Assembly: GCA_035527835.1 (NCBI GenBank)
Contig: DATKZS010000161.1
Span: 1 to 14,300 of the forward strand
Reading direction: 5' to 3'
DNA: 14,300 nucleotides
Source of the DNA: DATKZS01 sp035527835 [NCBI: bacterium]
GTDB lineage: Bacteria > RBG-13-61-14
The notes under the pieces were generated by a model. It ran no database searches, had not been told where the DNA came from, and was given only the letters and a program-made list of their open reading frames with translations. Each line of letters begins with the position of its first letter. Position 1 is the stretch's first letter. Positions 1-6,816 of this stretch are shown here, one piece after another. Made by a program: the position numbers and the translations under genes.

Positions 1-21
1 GCTCCCAGGTCCTCAAAATAA

Positions 22-82
22 AGTTGGTTTTGGGGGGAAACTCCGCTTCGGGCTACGCCCTCCGCTCCGTTTCCCCCCAACT
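22..82. repeat. Hairpin-forming inverted repeat at left edge
   Basis: The arms GGGGGGAAAC (32-41) and GTTTCCCCCC (69-78) are exact reverse complements. AGTT (22-25) and AACT (79-82) extend the pairing outside them, with a GGTTTT bulge on the left arm. An inner GGGC/GCCC stem (50-53 and 57-60) closes over a three-base loop. No gene lies in it. It could be a terminator for a gene left of the window or part of a mobile-element end; the sequence does not decide between these. Confidence 0.7.
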
Positions 83-85
83 CAA

Positions 86-124
86 ACTGTAACCCATGTG
101 CCTGGCATGAACTGTTACCCATGT
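86..124. repeat. Pair of 14-base direct repeats, 25-base period
   Basis: ACTGTAACCCATGT (86-99) and ACTGTTACCCATGT (111-124) differ at one base and are spaced 25 bases apart. Paired short repeats next to a large hairpin (22-82) resemble transposase-binding repeats at an insertion-sequence end. No transposase coding sequence is visible, so this is an inference. The pair could also be a regulator binding site for the membrane-protein gene starting at 323. Confidence 0.5.
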
Positions 125-298
125 TCGAGGTTGATCAGAATATCGCGCTTTCAGCGCTGATGGACCGAGTTTCGCTACAAGAACGAATTAAGAGGAATCT
201 GGCACCTATGAAAAAGGAATCAAATATGTTCTTTAATGAGCCCGGATTACGATGACGTCAAACTATTTAAGAAAAGAAAGTGACTCGCCGCCTCGCCG
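125..298. other. Spacer with no convincing gene
   Basis: The only open frame of note is 121-255 on the plus strand (44 codons from an ATG that is itself inside the direct repeat). It has no ribosome binding site and resembles no family I recognise. The stretch is clearly more AT-rich than the flanking genes. It may be decayed mobile-element or pseudogene sequence, but nothing here proves that. Confidence 0.4.
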
Positions 299-327
299 TT
301 GTGATGTTATAGCGCTGTTGATATGAT
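299..327 (+). promoter_or_regulatory. Candidate sigma-70 promoter for the membrane-protein gene
   Basis: TTGTGA (299-304) and TATGAT (322-327) are separated by exactly 17 bases, matching the consensus at 4/6 and 5/6. The -10 box overlaps the first possible ATG (323), and the predicted start of transcription is near 334. If the promoter is real, translation would begin at ATG 341 with a leader of about 7 bases. The match is by eye only. Confidence 0.45.
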
Positions 328-1903
328 AGAATCCGTCCGCATGAGCGAATCAACCAGCTCCAATAAGTATCCGGGCATTTTCGCGCTCGCCTGCGTGTTC
401 ATCCTCGCGTTCAGCCTTTCCTGCTTCAAGGTCCGGAGCTTTGACCTGCCCTGGCACGTCCGGACCGGGGAGTGGATCGTGGAGAACCGCGCCGTGCCCC
501 GCACCGATTTTTACTGTTTCGTGCGGGAGGGTGAGGAATGGATTGACGCGCAGTGGCTTTACCAAGTCGTCGCGTTCGAGACGTATCACCAGCTTGGCGA
601 GGACGGGCTCACCATCTTAAACATCACGCTGGTGATCGGCTCCCTCGTCCTGCTCCTGGCCATGGCCCCGGCTGGAGGGCTGCGTCCGGAAATGCGCGCT
701 CTCGCCGGCGCCATATTCCTCATCGGCCTCAACGCCCGCATTATCTCGCGTCCCGAGCTGCTCTCCTGCCTGTACTTTGCCGCGCTCTTCTTCCTGTTGG
801 AACGGGCGCGGAACGGCCGGACATGGTTGCTCGTCCTCTTACCTCTGGTGCAACTGCTCTGGGCCAACTCGGAAGGCGTGTGGCCCATCGGACTCTGTCT
901 GATCGGCACCTACATCGCGGATCAGGCTTACGAGGCCCGCAAGAGCGCCGCCTTCACCTGGCGCCGGCCGGTGCCCTGGCCATGGGCCGCGGCGCTGGGG
1001 GCGTCCGTCCTCGCCTGCCTGGTGCAGCCGTACGGATGGAAGGGCTTCACGTTCCCCTTCATGCTCCTGGAGGAGGTGGCCACGGGCAGGACCATGCAGA
1101 AGCAGACGATCGTCGAGATCCAGGCCATGTGGCAAAACCCGCCGATCCAAAGAGCGGAAGAATTATTTTTCGTGCTTGCCGCGGCCGCCGCCGCGGCGGT
1201 TGTGATGAGCGGAAAAAAACTCCGGCCCGCGCTGGCGCTGTTCGGCGTCCTCTTTATCTATCTCGCGGTGAACGCCCGGCGCAACATCAGCTTCAGCTCG
1301 GTCGCTCTCATGGGCGTGCTCATGGCGCACCTGGAGATTCTGGCGCGGACCCGGCCGCGACTTGCCGCGGGACGAATGGCCGGCCTCGCTGTCGCCGGGA
1401 TCGCCGTCATCATTTGCCTGTCCATCTCCGCGCTCACGCTGGGCCAGCCCTACCGGGAGTGGGACCAGACTCGCCGCGAGCCGGGCTTCGGCCTTTCCCG
1501 GCGCTACTACCCGGTCCCGGCAGCGGCGTTTTTGAAGTCCATAGGATACGAGGGCAACATCATCAACAACACGCGGCAGGGCGGCTTCCTGATCTGGTAC
1601 GGCTGGCCTCGGTGGAAGGTCTTTTCCGAGTCGCGGATGGAGATCAAGGGGGAGGAATCGCTGGCGTTGTGGAACCGCGTTTACAGGAACCAGGCGGAAT
1701 TCCGGGCGGTGGCGGAACTGTACCACGTGGAGGCGGTGTTCGTGGACCAGTGGGACCAATACTTGCAACGGTTCGCAGCTCAAGTGCTCGCGGACAAGGA
1801 CTGGGCGCTGGTCTTTGTGGACCGCGACCATAACACGCTGATTTTCTTGAAGCGGGTGCCACGCTGGCATGGCGTGATCGCGTTACATGAGATCAAGCCT
1901 TGA
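323..1903 (+). CDS. Polytopic membrane protein, GT-C-like glycosyltransferase candidate
   Basis: This is a 526-residue integral membrane protein with about nine or ten hydrophobic segments over roughly residues 17-380. A soluble C-terminal domain of about 150 residues follows. After the first membrane segment comes the extracytoplasmic-loop pattern DLPWHVRTGEWI (Asp41, Trp44, His45), then a proline/Arg-Thr-Asp stretch. That arrangement recalls uncharacterised membrane proteins related to GT-C glycosyltransferases, where an Asp in the first loop is catalytic. The C-terminal part has a conserved-looking NTRQGGFLIW segment and a following SESRMEI. The family placement comes from memory of similar proteins, and no substrate can be named. 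Neither ATG 323 nor ATG 341 has a clear Shine-Dalgarno sequence. The candidate -10 box overlaps ATG 323, so 341 may be the true start and would remove six residues. The next gene begins 128 bases downstream with its own candidate promoter. Confidence 0.8.
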   Translation: MIESVRMSESTSSNKYPGIFALACVFILAFSLSCFKVRSFDLPWHVRTGEWIVENRAVPRTDFYCFVREGEEWIDAQWLYQVVAFETYHQLGEDGLTILNITLVIGSLVLLLAMAPAGGLRPEMRALAGAIFLIGLNARIISRPELLSCLYFAALFFLLERARNGRTWLLVLLPLVQLLWANSEGVWPIGLCLIGTYIADQAYEARKSAAFTWRRPVPWPWAAALGASVLACLVQPYGWKGFTFPFMLLEEVATGRTMQKQTIVEIQAMWQNPPIQRAEELFFVLAAAAAAAVVMSGKKLRPALALFGVLFIYLAVNARRNISFSSVALMGVLMAHLEILARTRPRLAAGRMAGLAVAGIAVIICLSISALTLGQPYREWDQTRREPGFGLSRRYYPVPAAAFLKSIGYEGNIINNTRQGGFLIWYGWPRWKVFSESRMEIKGEESLALWNRVYRNQAEFRAVAELYHVEAVFVDQWDQYLQRFAAQVLADKDWALVFVDRDHNTLIFLKRVPRWHGVIALHEIKP

Positions 1904-1942
1904 GCTGTGCCGCCTGCGCTCTTATGGTTTTACCTGCGCCCC

Positions 1943-1971
1943 TTGACAAGATAGCAGCGCTTATTCATCAT
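1943..1971 (+). promoter_or_regulatory. Candidate sigma-70 promoter for the ankyrin lipoprotein gene
   Basis: A perfect TTGACA (1943-1948) is followed, after 17 bases, by CATCAT (1966-1971), which matches the -10 consensus at 4/6. It lies about 60 bases upstream of the ankyrin gene start, in a 128-base gap. This suggests the gene is transcribed independently of the membrane-protein gene. Confidence 0.45.
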
Positions 1972-2031
1972 TGATACTGTTTTCAGGGTCCTACAGGGTT
2001 TCCAATAAAATAAGAACAAGGAGAGAAAGAG

Positions 2032-3186
2032 ATGAAAGTAAACAAGTGCTTGATGGCGTCGGTGATGCTGTTGCTGGCGTTCGCGGTCATGGGGTGCCCT
2101 TCGCAGCGGCCGGTGAACGTGGTGATCACTCCGGGGCTGGCGGACGAGTTTTACGAAGCGGCCAAGGACGGGGACATGAGCAAGGCGCAGGCGATGGTGG
2201 CGCAGAACCCGAACTTCGTCAACGCCCGCGAGTCCTACCTGTCGCTGGCGCCGCTGGCCGGCGCTTGTTACGGCGGGCAGTTCGAGATGGTCAAGTTCCT
2301 GCTCAACAACGGGGCCGAGGTGGACGCCCGGAGCGAGGGCGGGAGCACGCCGCTGGTGGAGGCGGTGGCGCGCAATAGCGTGGAAATCGCGGGCTACCTG
2401 GTGGACCACGGCGCGGACGTGAACAGCAAGGACAACGACGGCAAGACTCCACTCCATTGGGCCGCGGAGCGGGGCCACGTGGACGCGGTCAAGTTCTTGA
2501 TCGCGAAGGGCGCCGACGTCAACGCCGCGATGAACGACGGGACCACGCCGCTCATGGCCGCGCTCGATCAGAAAGAGAACGCCGCCGCTGACCTGCTCCG
2601 CGCGGCCGGCGCCAGCGGCGGGGCGGCCCCGGCCGGCAATGACGATGATGATTATGGATGGTTGGATGACCTGATGGCGGGGAGCACGGAACCCTTAAGC
2701 AAGGCCGACGAGTTTTACGAGGCCGCCAAGGCCGGCGATATGGCCAAGGTCAAGGCCATGCTCGCCGATGACCCGGCCCTGGTGAACGCCCCCGAGTCGT
2801 TCCTGTCTCTGGTCCCGCTCCACGGCGCCTGCTACGGCGGCCAGCTCGAAATGGTGAAGTTCCTGATCGCCAAGGGCGCGGACGTCAGCGCCCGGAGCGA
2901 GGGCGGGAGCACGCCGCTCGTGGAGGCGGTCGCGCAAAATAAAGTGGAGATTTCCAAGTACCTGGTCGCGCACGGCGCCAAGGTCAACACCTTGGACAAC
3001 AAGGGCAAGACGCCTCTGCACTGGGCCGCGGAAAGGGGACACGTGGAGGTGTTAAAGTTCCTGATCGCGAAGGGCGCCAAGGTCAACGCCAAGATGAATG
3101 ACGGGACCACGCCCCTCAAGGCGGCGCTGGACGAGAACCAGCAGGCCACCGCGGAGCTGCTCCGGAAGAACGGAGGGGTGGAGTGA
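2032..3186 (+). CDS. Ankyrin-repeat lipoprotein with internal duplication
   Basis: This 384-residue protein probably binds other proteins through ankyrin repeats at the cell envelope. Residues 1-22 form a lipoprotein signal: a Lys near the start, a hydrophobic core, and the lipobox VMGC with Cys22 as the likely lipidated residue. The rest is two copies of one module, residues 38-194 and 226-382. Each copy holds a degenerate first repeat and then about three typical ankyrin repeats (GGSTPLVEAV, GKTPLHWAAERGH and DGTTPL motifs). By eye the copies differ at about 43 of 157 positions. The linker is Gly/Ala-rich with an acidic DDDDYGW stretch. AAGGAG at 2018-2023 lies eight bases before the ATG, a strong ribosome binding site that fixes the start. 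The partner protein is unknown. The gene is convergent with the DUF4412-like gene at 3318. Confidence 0.92.
   Translation: MKVNKCLMASVMLLLAFAVMGCPSQRPVNVVITPGLADEFYEAAKDGDMSKAQAMVAQNPNFVNARESYLSLAPLAGACYGGQFEMVKFLLNNGAEVDARSEGGSTPLVEAVARNSVEIAGYLVDHGADVNSKDNDGKTPLHWAAERGHVDAVKFLIAKGADVNAAMNDGTTPLMAALDQKENAAADLLRAAGASGGAAPAGNDDDDYGWLDDLMAGSTEPLSKADEFYEAAKAGDMAKVKAMLADDPALVNAPESFLSLVPLHGACYGGQLEMVKFLIAKGADVSARSEGGSTPLVEAVAQNKVEISKYLVAHGAKVNTLDNKGKTPLHWAAERGHVEVLKFLIAKGAKVNAKMNDGTTPLKAALDENQQATAELLRKNGGVE
2143..3177 (+). repeat. 564-base-period intragenic duplication
   Basis: The segments 2143-2613 and 2707-3177 align without visible gaps at a fixed offset of 564 bases (188 codons). Some stretches are almost unchanged at DNA level, such as the run around 2326-2365 against 2890-2929. 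The duplicated unit contains several ankyrin repeats, so this is duplication of a whole module and not just repeat-by-repeat growth. Confidence 0.9.
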
Positions 3187-3243
3187 GGATTACCTGGCCG
3201 TAAGCGGTTTATTAATAACCACGGATGAACAGAAATTGAAATA

Positions 3244-3317
3244 GTAGTTAGTAGTCAGTAGCCAGTAGCTCGGGTCCAATCCCCGACTACTGGCTACTGG
3301 TTCCTGGCTACTGGTTC
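3244..3317. repeat. AGTAGCC-word palindrome between convergent genes
   Basis: CAGTAGCCAGTAG (3256-3268) pairs with CTACTGGCTACTG (3287-3299), and CGGG/CCCG continue the stem over a short loop. Outside this stem both arms decay into degenerate AGTAG/CTACTGG words. The right arm ends directly at the stop codon of the leftward gene (3318). GGATGAAC occurs 14 bases upstream (3223-3230). Its position between two convergent genes fits a bidirectional terminator. There is no clear T-tract, so it may instead be a mobile palindromic repeat. Confidence 0.7.
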
Positions 3318-4301
3318 TCAGGGCTGGCGGTTGACCAGGGGCGATTCGCGGAGGTCGTCGGCAAGGGTGAAGGCGTCCACCGGCAGGGCCGAGGTCGAGA
3401 TGTTGGCGGCTTCGTTGGTCACCGTCACCGGCCCGTAGCGGCTGACCACCCTGACGGGAAAGCCCGGGACCTTGGCGAGATGGGCGTAGGTGTTGGGCTC
3501 AAGCTGGTTCATGAACCGCGCGAAGTACCTTTGGTACGCGGGCTCGAGCTCGAAATCCTCGGTGACCCAGATCTCCTGAAAGACCGTGTCCCCCGACATC
3601 CCCTCGAACTTGCGGCACTTATGGCCCAGGACCTCCGCGGTCTCCTCGGTGGGACGGACCTGGTAGGCATGCCCCGGGGCCCACAACTCGTATTTTATCT
3701 TTTGCGCCTCGAGCTGGGCGGCCAGCACGTCCCGATCATCCCCCTGCACCCCCGGCAGCATGGCCTCCCGCTGAGGCAGGTCATTCTTGATGTCCTGGAT
3801 GTTGCGGCGGGCTTCCGCGATGAGATCATCCAAGCTCATGACGATGAAGGCTCGGCCCCTGAGGTCCACCATGACACAGGACCGGTTCGAGAAATTATAG
3901 AACCTGACGGCGCCGCCGGCCGGGTCGTCCACGCGGAGCACGTTGCCCTTGAGGCTCATCGTCTCCATGCCGTTTTCCATCTCGCGCTCGCCGCCGCCGA
4001 CCTTGAGCTTGACCACGGTGGACGATTGCCAGGCCAGGTCGGCAAGCGCCCGGGAAACCGGGGCCGTAAGGAGCGCGCAGAGTACGGCGGTGAAGAAGAG
4101 CGGGGCAATGCCTTGAGGAGCGCGCGTTACTTTCCTGGAACTGGTTTCATAGCATTCACCAGCACCCCGGACCTTAAGATTCAGAACAAGGATGTTAAGG
4201 ATTTCAAGGATAAATCCGAGACTTTTATTATCCTGTTTATCCTTAATATCCTTGTTTTTTATTCTTGATAAGGTTATGAAACCGGCTCTACTCATGTTCA
4301 T
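3318..4301 (-). CDS. Secreted DUF4412-like protein, odd N-terminus
   Basis: This frame encodes 327 residues from the ATG at 4301, which overlaps the permease stop by 4 bases (ATGA) and has GGAG just upstream; the pair should be translationally coupled. A typical export signal appears only at about residues 64-87 (APLFFTAVLCALLTAPVSRA, cleavage after ALA). The mature part resembles the DUF4412 family: two-sheet protein with an AGHKCRKFEG-like segment (LGHKCRKFEG, 225-234) and EIWVTEDFELEP (243-254). The family role is unknown; a periplasmic or outer-membrane-associated role is inferred. Residues about 6-52 are encoded by a 145-base palindromic repeat (4141-4285), so the first 60 residues are not normal gene sequence. 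No other in-frame ATG, GTG or TTG lies before the signal. The ATG at 4150 begins an out-of-frame short reading frame. The true start is therefore uncertain. Confidence 0.75.
   Translation of the reverse strand: MNMSRAGFITLSRIKNKDIKDKQDNKSLGFILEILNILVLNLKVRGAGECYETSSRKVTRAPQGIAPLFFTAVLCALLTAPVSRALADLAWQSSTVVKLKVGGGEREMENGMETMSLKGNVLRVDDPAGGAVRFYNFSNRSCVMVDLRGRAFIVMSLDDLIAEARRNIQDIKNDLPQREAMLPGVQGDDRDVLAAQLEAQKIKYELWAPGHAYQVRPTEETAEVLGHKCRKFEGMSGDTVFQEIWVTEDFELEPAYQRYFARFMNQLEPNTYAHLAKVPGFPVRVVSRYGPVTVTNEAANISTSALPVDAFTLADDLRESPLVNRQP
4141..4285. repeat. AAGGAT-word palindrome inside the 5' end of a gene
   Basis: The outer arms CTGGTTTCAT (4141-4150) and ATGAAACCGG (4276-4285) match at 9 of 10 positions. 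The main stem, AACAAGGATGTTAAGGAT (4185-4202) with ATCCTTAATATCCTTGTT (4239-4256), matches at 17 of 18. An inner stem AGGATAA (4207-4213) with TTATCCT (4228-4234) closes a 14-base loop. The left arm carries about 20 extra bases (4151-4170). The element is strikingly AT-rich compared with both neighbours. GGATGAAC precedes it on the minus strand (4303-4296). Confidence 0.8.
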
Positions 4302-6019
4302 CCTATCTCCATTTTCTCGATCCATCGGAGGCCGATCCGCATCGGCGCCACGGTCGCGGCCAGCAGCGTCGCGACCACCAGCGCCAGGCTCCCCGCGATA
4401 TAAGCCAGCTCCACCCCGCCGAGCTCCCGGCCCTTGAACCCGGCCATGAAATAAATGTACGTCGGCGTGGCCTCCAACAGCACCACCAACCCGATCACGC
4501 TCATCGAGACGATCATGTAGATGACGCCGCCGAAGCTGGTGGCGACCTTGGCCGGGTTCTCCGCGGTGAAGCGGGGAAAGCGCGCGCCCAGCCCGACCCC
4601 CATGCCGCAGATGGCGAACGTCATGCCGCCGATGGTGGCCACCCCCACGTACCATACCACGGAGCTCACTTGCAGGTAAAAGTTGGTGACCACGATCAGG
4701 AACTCGCCGATGACCAAGAGCGGCAGCGCGCTGATCAGGAACTTGGACCAGAGAAAGCCCCGGAGCGGCAGGGGCGAGGACTTGACGATCCAGAAGGCCC
4801 GTCCCTCCAGGCTCACCATGGGGAAAACGAAGCGCGCCGACAGGGCCGTGACCACGAACCCGGCCAGCCCGATGTTCATGTAGCTCACCAGGTTCTGCAG
4901 CTTGAGCTGGTCCACCCCCAGCTTGCTCAAGGGCAGGAACCGGAAGTTGAAGATGTAGATCACCACGATGGCGCCGAGCAGGAACACCTGCGACCACTGC
5001 GTGGTGTCGCGCATGAAGAACAGCGTGTCCTTGATCACCATCTGCCGCGTGCCCGGACCGAAGAGCGAGGCCATGCCCGCGATCAACCGGCCCACCGGAG
5101 AGCTCCGCGAGATGATGGTCCGCGTCGCCTCCTGCGACTTGGAAAAGCTGTCCGGGTAGAACGCCCGCGAGAACAGCAGCGCCAGCACCGACATGCCGAG
5201 CCCGCTCAGCCAGAGCAGCATGAGGTAAAGCCGGCCCGCCGAGCCGAGCCCGCCCTGGGCCAGCTCCGCGAAAATCTCGGTGGCCCAGAAGTTAGGCATC
5301 CACGGCTTCATCGGCGCCTGCAGGGTCCGGATGAAGTCCATGACCTCGAGCTGCACGTCCGGGTTCACCAGCTTCTCCGGCTGCAGGAACCGGAAGAGCA
5401 CGAACAGGATGGCCGCCGCCAGCACCGCCATCAGAAAGATGATGTCCCGGAGGCGCCGCGCCGGAAACGCCGACACCAGGGCCATGGTGACGATCACGCC
5501 GAGCCCGGCCGGCATCAGGATGAAGGGGATGGTGACCGCGGGGATGGCCAGGTAATAGGCCGCGCCCGCCCCGTAAACCACCCCGAACGCTACGTACACC
5601 GGCGTGCCGAAGATCACGATCATCCACGACGAGTCCACGATCATTTCCAGGAACCGGGCCAGGAACAGGGAATCGCGCGACACCGGCAGCGCCCCCACCA
5701 GCTCCAGGTCGTCGGACAAGAAGAAGGTGGACAGCGCGGTGATGACGTTGGAGAAGATGAGCACGGCCATGAAGGTCATCACCGCCATGCCCAGGAGCCG
5801 CCGGTTGATCTCGAAGCGCAGCTCCATGAGCTCGAGCCCGGGGCCCACGTACAGCTCCTTGATGTAGCTCAGCACGTAATGCGTGGCCCCGAAGATCACC
5901 GCGCAGAAACCGAGAGCCAGGAGCACGAGGATATAGGCCTTGAAGCGGTCGCCGGGGTTCCGGGAGTTGTTGCGGACCGTTTGCCACTTCGGGCTGAGCA
6001 GCAAGGCGAGGTCGCTCAT
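4298..6019 (-). CDS. ABC-2 type exporter permease, two six-helix halves
   Basis: This 573-residue membrane subunit of an ABC exporter has about 12 hydrophobic segments, at roughly 29-49, 78-100, 131-152, 157-181, 190-212, 262-285, 345-362, 380-400, 425-447, 455-478, 496-516 and 536-558. Both halves carry the same kind of short motif: DLELVGALPVSRDSLFLARF near 104-123 and SSPLPLRGFLWSKFL near 415-429. This supports a fused tandem of two ABC-2 type permeases, like the large putative ABC exporter family (PF16949-like, from memory). No ATP-binding gene lies next to it, although one is needed for transport. The substrate cannot be told. The start has only a weak upstream GGGG stretch. It lies 95 bases downstream of hsp20 on the same strand and overlaps the DUF4412-like gene by 4 bases. 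Confidence 0.88.
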   Translation of the reverse strand: MSDLALLLSPKWQTVRNNSRNPGDRFKAYILVLLALGFCAVIFGATHYVLSYIKELYVGPGLELMELRFEINRRLLGMAVMTFMAVLIFSNVITALSTFFLSDDLELVGALPVSRDSLFLARFLEMIVDSSWMIVIFGTPVYVAFGVVYGAGAAYYLAIPAVTIPFILMPAGLGVIVTMALVSAFPARRLRDIIFLMAVLAAAILFVLFRFLQPEKLVNPDVQLEVMDFIRTLQAPMKPWMPNFWATEIFAELAQGGLGSAGRLYLMLLWLSGLGMSVLALLFSRAFYPDSFSKSQEATRTIISRSSPVGRLIAGMASLFGPGTRQMVIKDTLFFMRDTTQWSQVFLLGAIVVIYIFNFRFLPLSKLGVDQLKLQNLVSYMNIGLAGFVVTALSARFVFPMVSLEGRAFWIVKSSPLPLRGFLWSKFLISALPLLVIGEFLIVVTNFYLQVSSVVWYVGVATIGGMTFAICGMGVGLGARFPRFTAENPAKVATSFGGVIYMIVSMSVIGLVVLLEATPTYIYFMAGFKGRELGGVELAYIAGSLALVVATLLAATVAPMRIGLRWIEKMEIG

Positions 6020-6114
6020 GGCTTGGGTTTCCCCGCGGGAGTGGGCGGGACACTCTGGTCCCGCGGGAGTTTGATGCGCTGTCCGACAAGAGTGCCGGGC
6101 CCACCGGACTGCAT

Positions 6115-6549
6115 TTACTTCACCTTGATGGGCACGGCCTGCGTCACGGACTTCTTGATTTTGGGCAGCGTGATCTCCAGCATCCCCTGCGTATAGACCG
6201 CCTGGATGCCGTTGGGGTCAACGTCGGAGGGCAGGACAAAGGCCCGATGGAACGGGCCCTGTAAAATCTCGGACTGATGATAATTTTCTTCCGGGCGCCG
6301 CGGCCGCGACCTTTCCCCGCTGATCGTCAGCCGGTTGCCCTCGGCCTTGATGTCGAAACGGTCCGGCTCCATCCCCGCGATCTCGATGTACAGGTGAATT
6401 GACGCCTCCGACTCGCATACGTCCGCCGGAGGGTGCCACCCCGCCAGGCCGCCCTCGTGGCGATGCTGCGACACCGAAGCGTCGAACAACCGGTTGATAT
6501 GTTCCTGGAAGGTCACAAGGTCACGGAAAGGGTCCCATTTCAAGCCCAT
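6115..6549 (-). CDS. Small heat-shock protein of the Hsp20/alpha-crystallin family
   Basis: This 144-residue, ATP-independent holdase chaperone is cytoplasmic and keeps unfolding proteins soluble. The alpha-crystallin domain spans about residues 38-132. It includes IHLYIEIAGMEPDRFDI, NRLTISGER and the conserved A-x-x-x-(N)-G-x-L signature, here A117-V-Y-T-Q-G-M-L with Gln in place of the usual Asn. The C-terminal I-K-V (141-143) is the I/V-x-I/V motif used for oligomer assembly. The N-terminal WDPFRDLVTFQEHINRLFD is typical of bacterial class A-like members. A GGGGTGAG stretch just before the ATG serves as ribosome binding site. The gene is divergent from the alcohol dehydrogenase and first in the leftward block. 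Family assignment is secure; the physiological client is unknown. Confidence 0.95.
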   Translation of the reverse strand: MGLKWDPFRDLVTFQEHINRLFDASVSQHRHEGGLAGWHPPADVCESEASIHLYIEIAGMEPDRFDIKAEGNRLTISGERSRPRRPEENYHQSEILQGPFHRAFVLPSDVDPNGIQAVYTQGMLEITLPKIKKSVTQAVPIKVK

Positions 6550-6582
6550 GTCTCACCCCGATCTCTTAATTTAAGCATCTCT

Positions 6583-6611
6583 AAGCTAACTTTAGAATCG
6601 CTAAAGGTCAA
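6583..6611 (-). promoter_or_regulatory. Candidate hsp20 promoter with a palindrome in its spacer
   Basis: Read leftward, TTGACC (6611-6606) is followed after 17 bases by TAGCTT (6588-6583); the -35 match is 5/6 but the -10 only 3/6. CTTTAG (6590-6595) and CTAAAG (6601-6606) form a perfect 6-base inverted repeat with a 5-base centre. It fills the space between the two boxes, as an operator would. It matches neither CIRCE nor the RpoH consensus that I know. Confidence 0.35.
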
Positions 6612-6615
6612 GGAA

Positions 6616-6728
6616 GGCTTGAGGCTTGAGGCCTGAGCCTGCTGCCAGTTCCTCTCTCCGCATCCAAGCCTTTAGCCTCAACCCCCAAGCCTCACGCCCC
6701 AAGCCTCACGCCCCAAGCCTCAAGCCCC
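6616..6728. repeat. AAGCCTC-word inverted and tandem repeat in the divergent gap
   Basis: GGCTTGAGGCTTG (6616-6628) is the exact reverse complement of CAAGCCTCAAGCC (6714-6726), so the ends can pair. The right side holds three 14-base tandem units at 6687, 6701 and 6715 (AAGCCTCACGCCCC twice, then AAGCCTCAAGCCCC). A looser copy precedes them around 6666-6686. The element lies between the divergent hsp20 and alcohol dehydrogenase genes. The rest of this gap (6729-6800) holds no gene. Confidence 0.8.
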
Positions 6729-6816
6729 ATTTCCACGTCCTTCCAACCATTTGATGAAGAATTATTGAATTCCGGTTCGCGGATTTTGCATCAAAAGAAT
6801 GAGGGGGGATTGAAGC

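Noticed and set aside
121-255. 44-codon open frame near the left edge
   Set aside because: There is no ribosome site or recognisable family, and its start codon lies inside a direct repeat.
553-1833. Second plus-strand frame inside the membrane-protein gene
   Set aside because: It is Arg/Pro/Gly-rich with no motif; the overlapping frame has clear membrane segments and conserved loops.
4302-4997. N-terminal extension of the DUF4412-like frame over the permease gene
   Set aside because: The frame is open by chance there. The ATG at 4301 overlaps the permease stop and has a ribosome site.
4670-6196. Plus-strand 508-codon open frame opposite the permease and hsp20
   Set aside because: Its translation is full of charged residues with no domain, whereas the minus strand encodes a coherent 12-helix permease.
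6666-6728. Possible CRISPR array from 14-base tandem units
   Set aside because: The units are contiguous with no unique spacers, are too short, and no cas gene is nearby.
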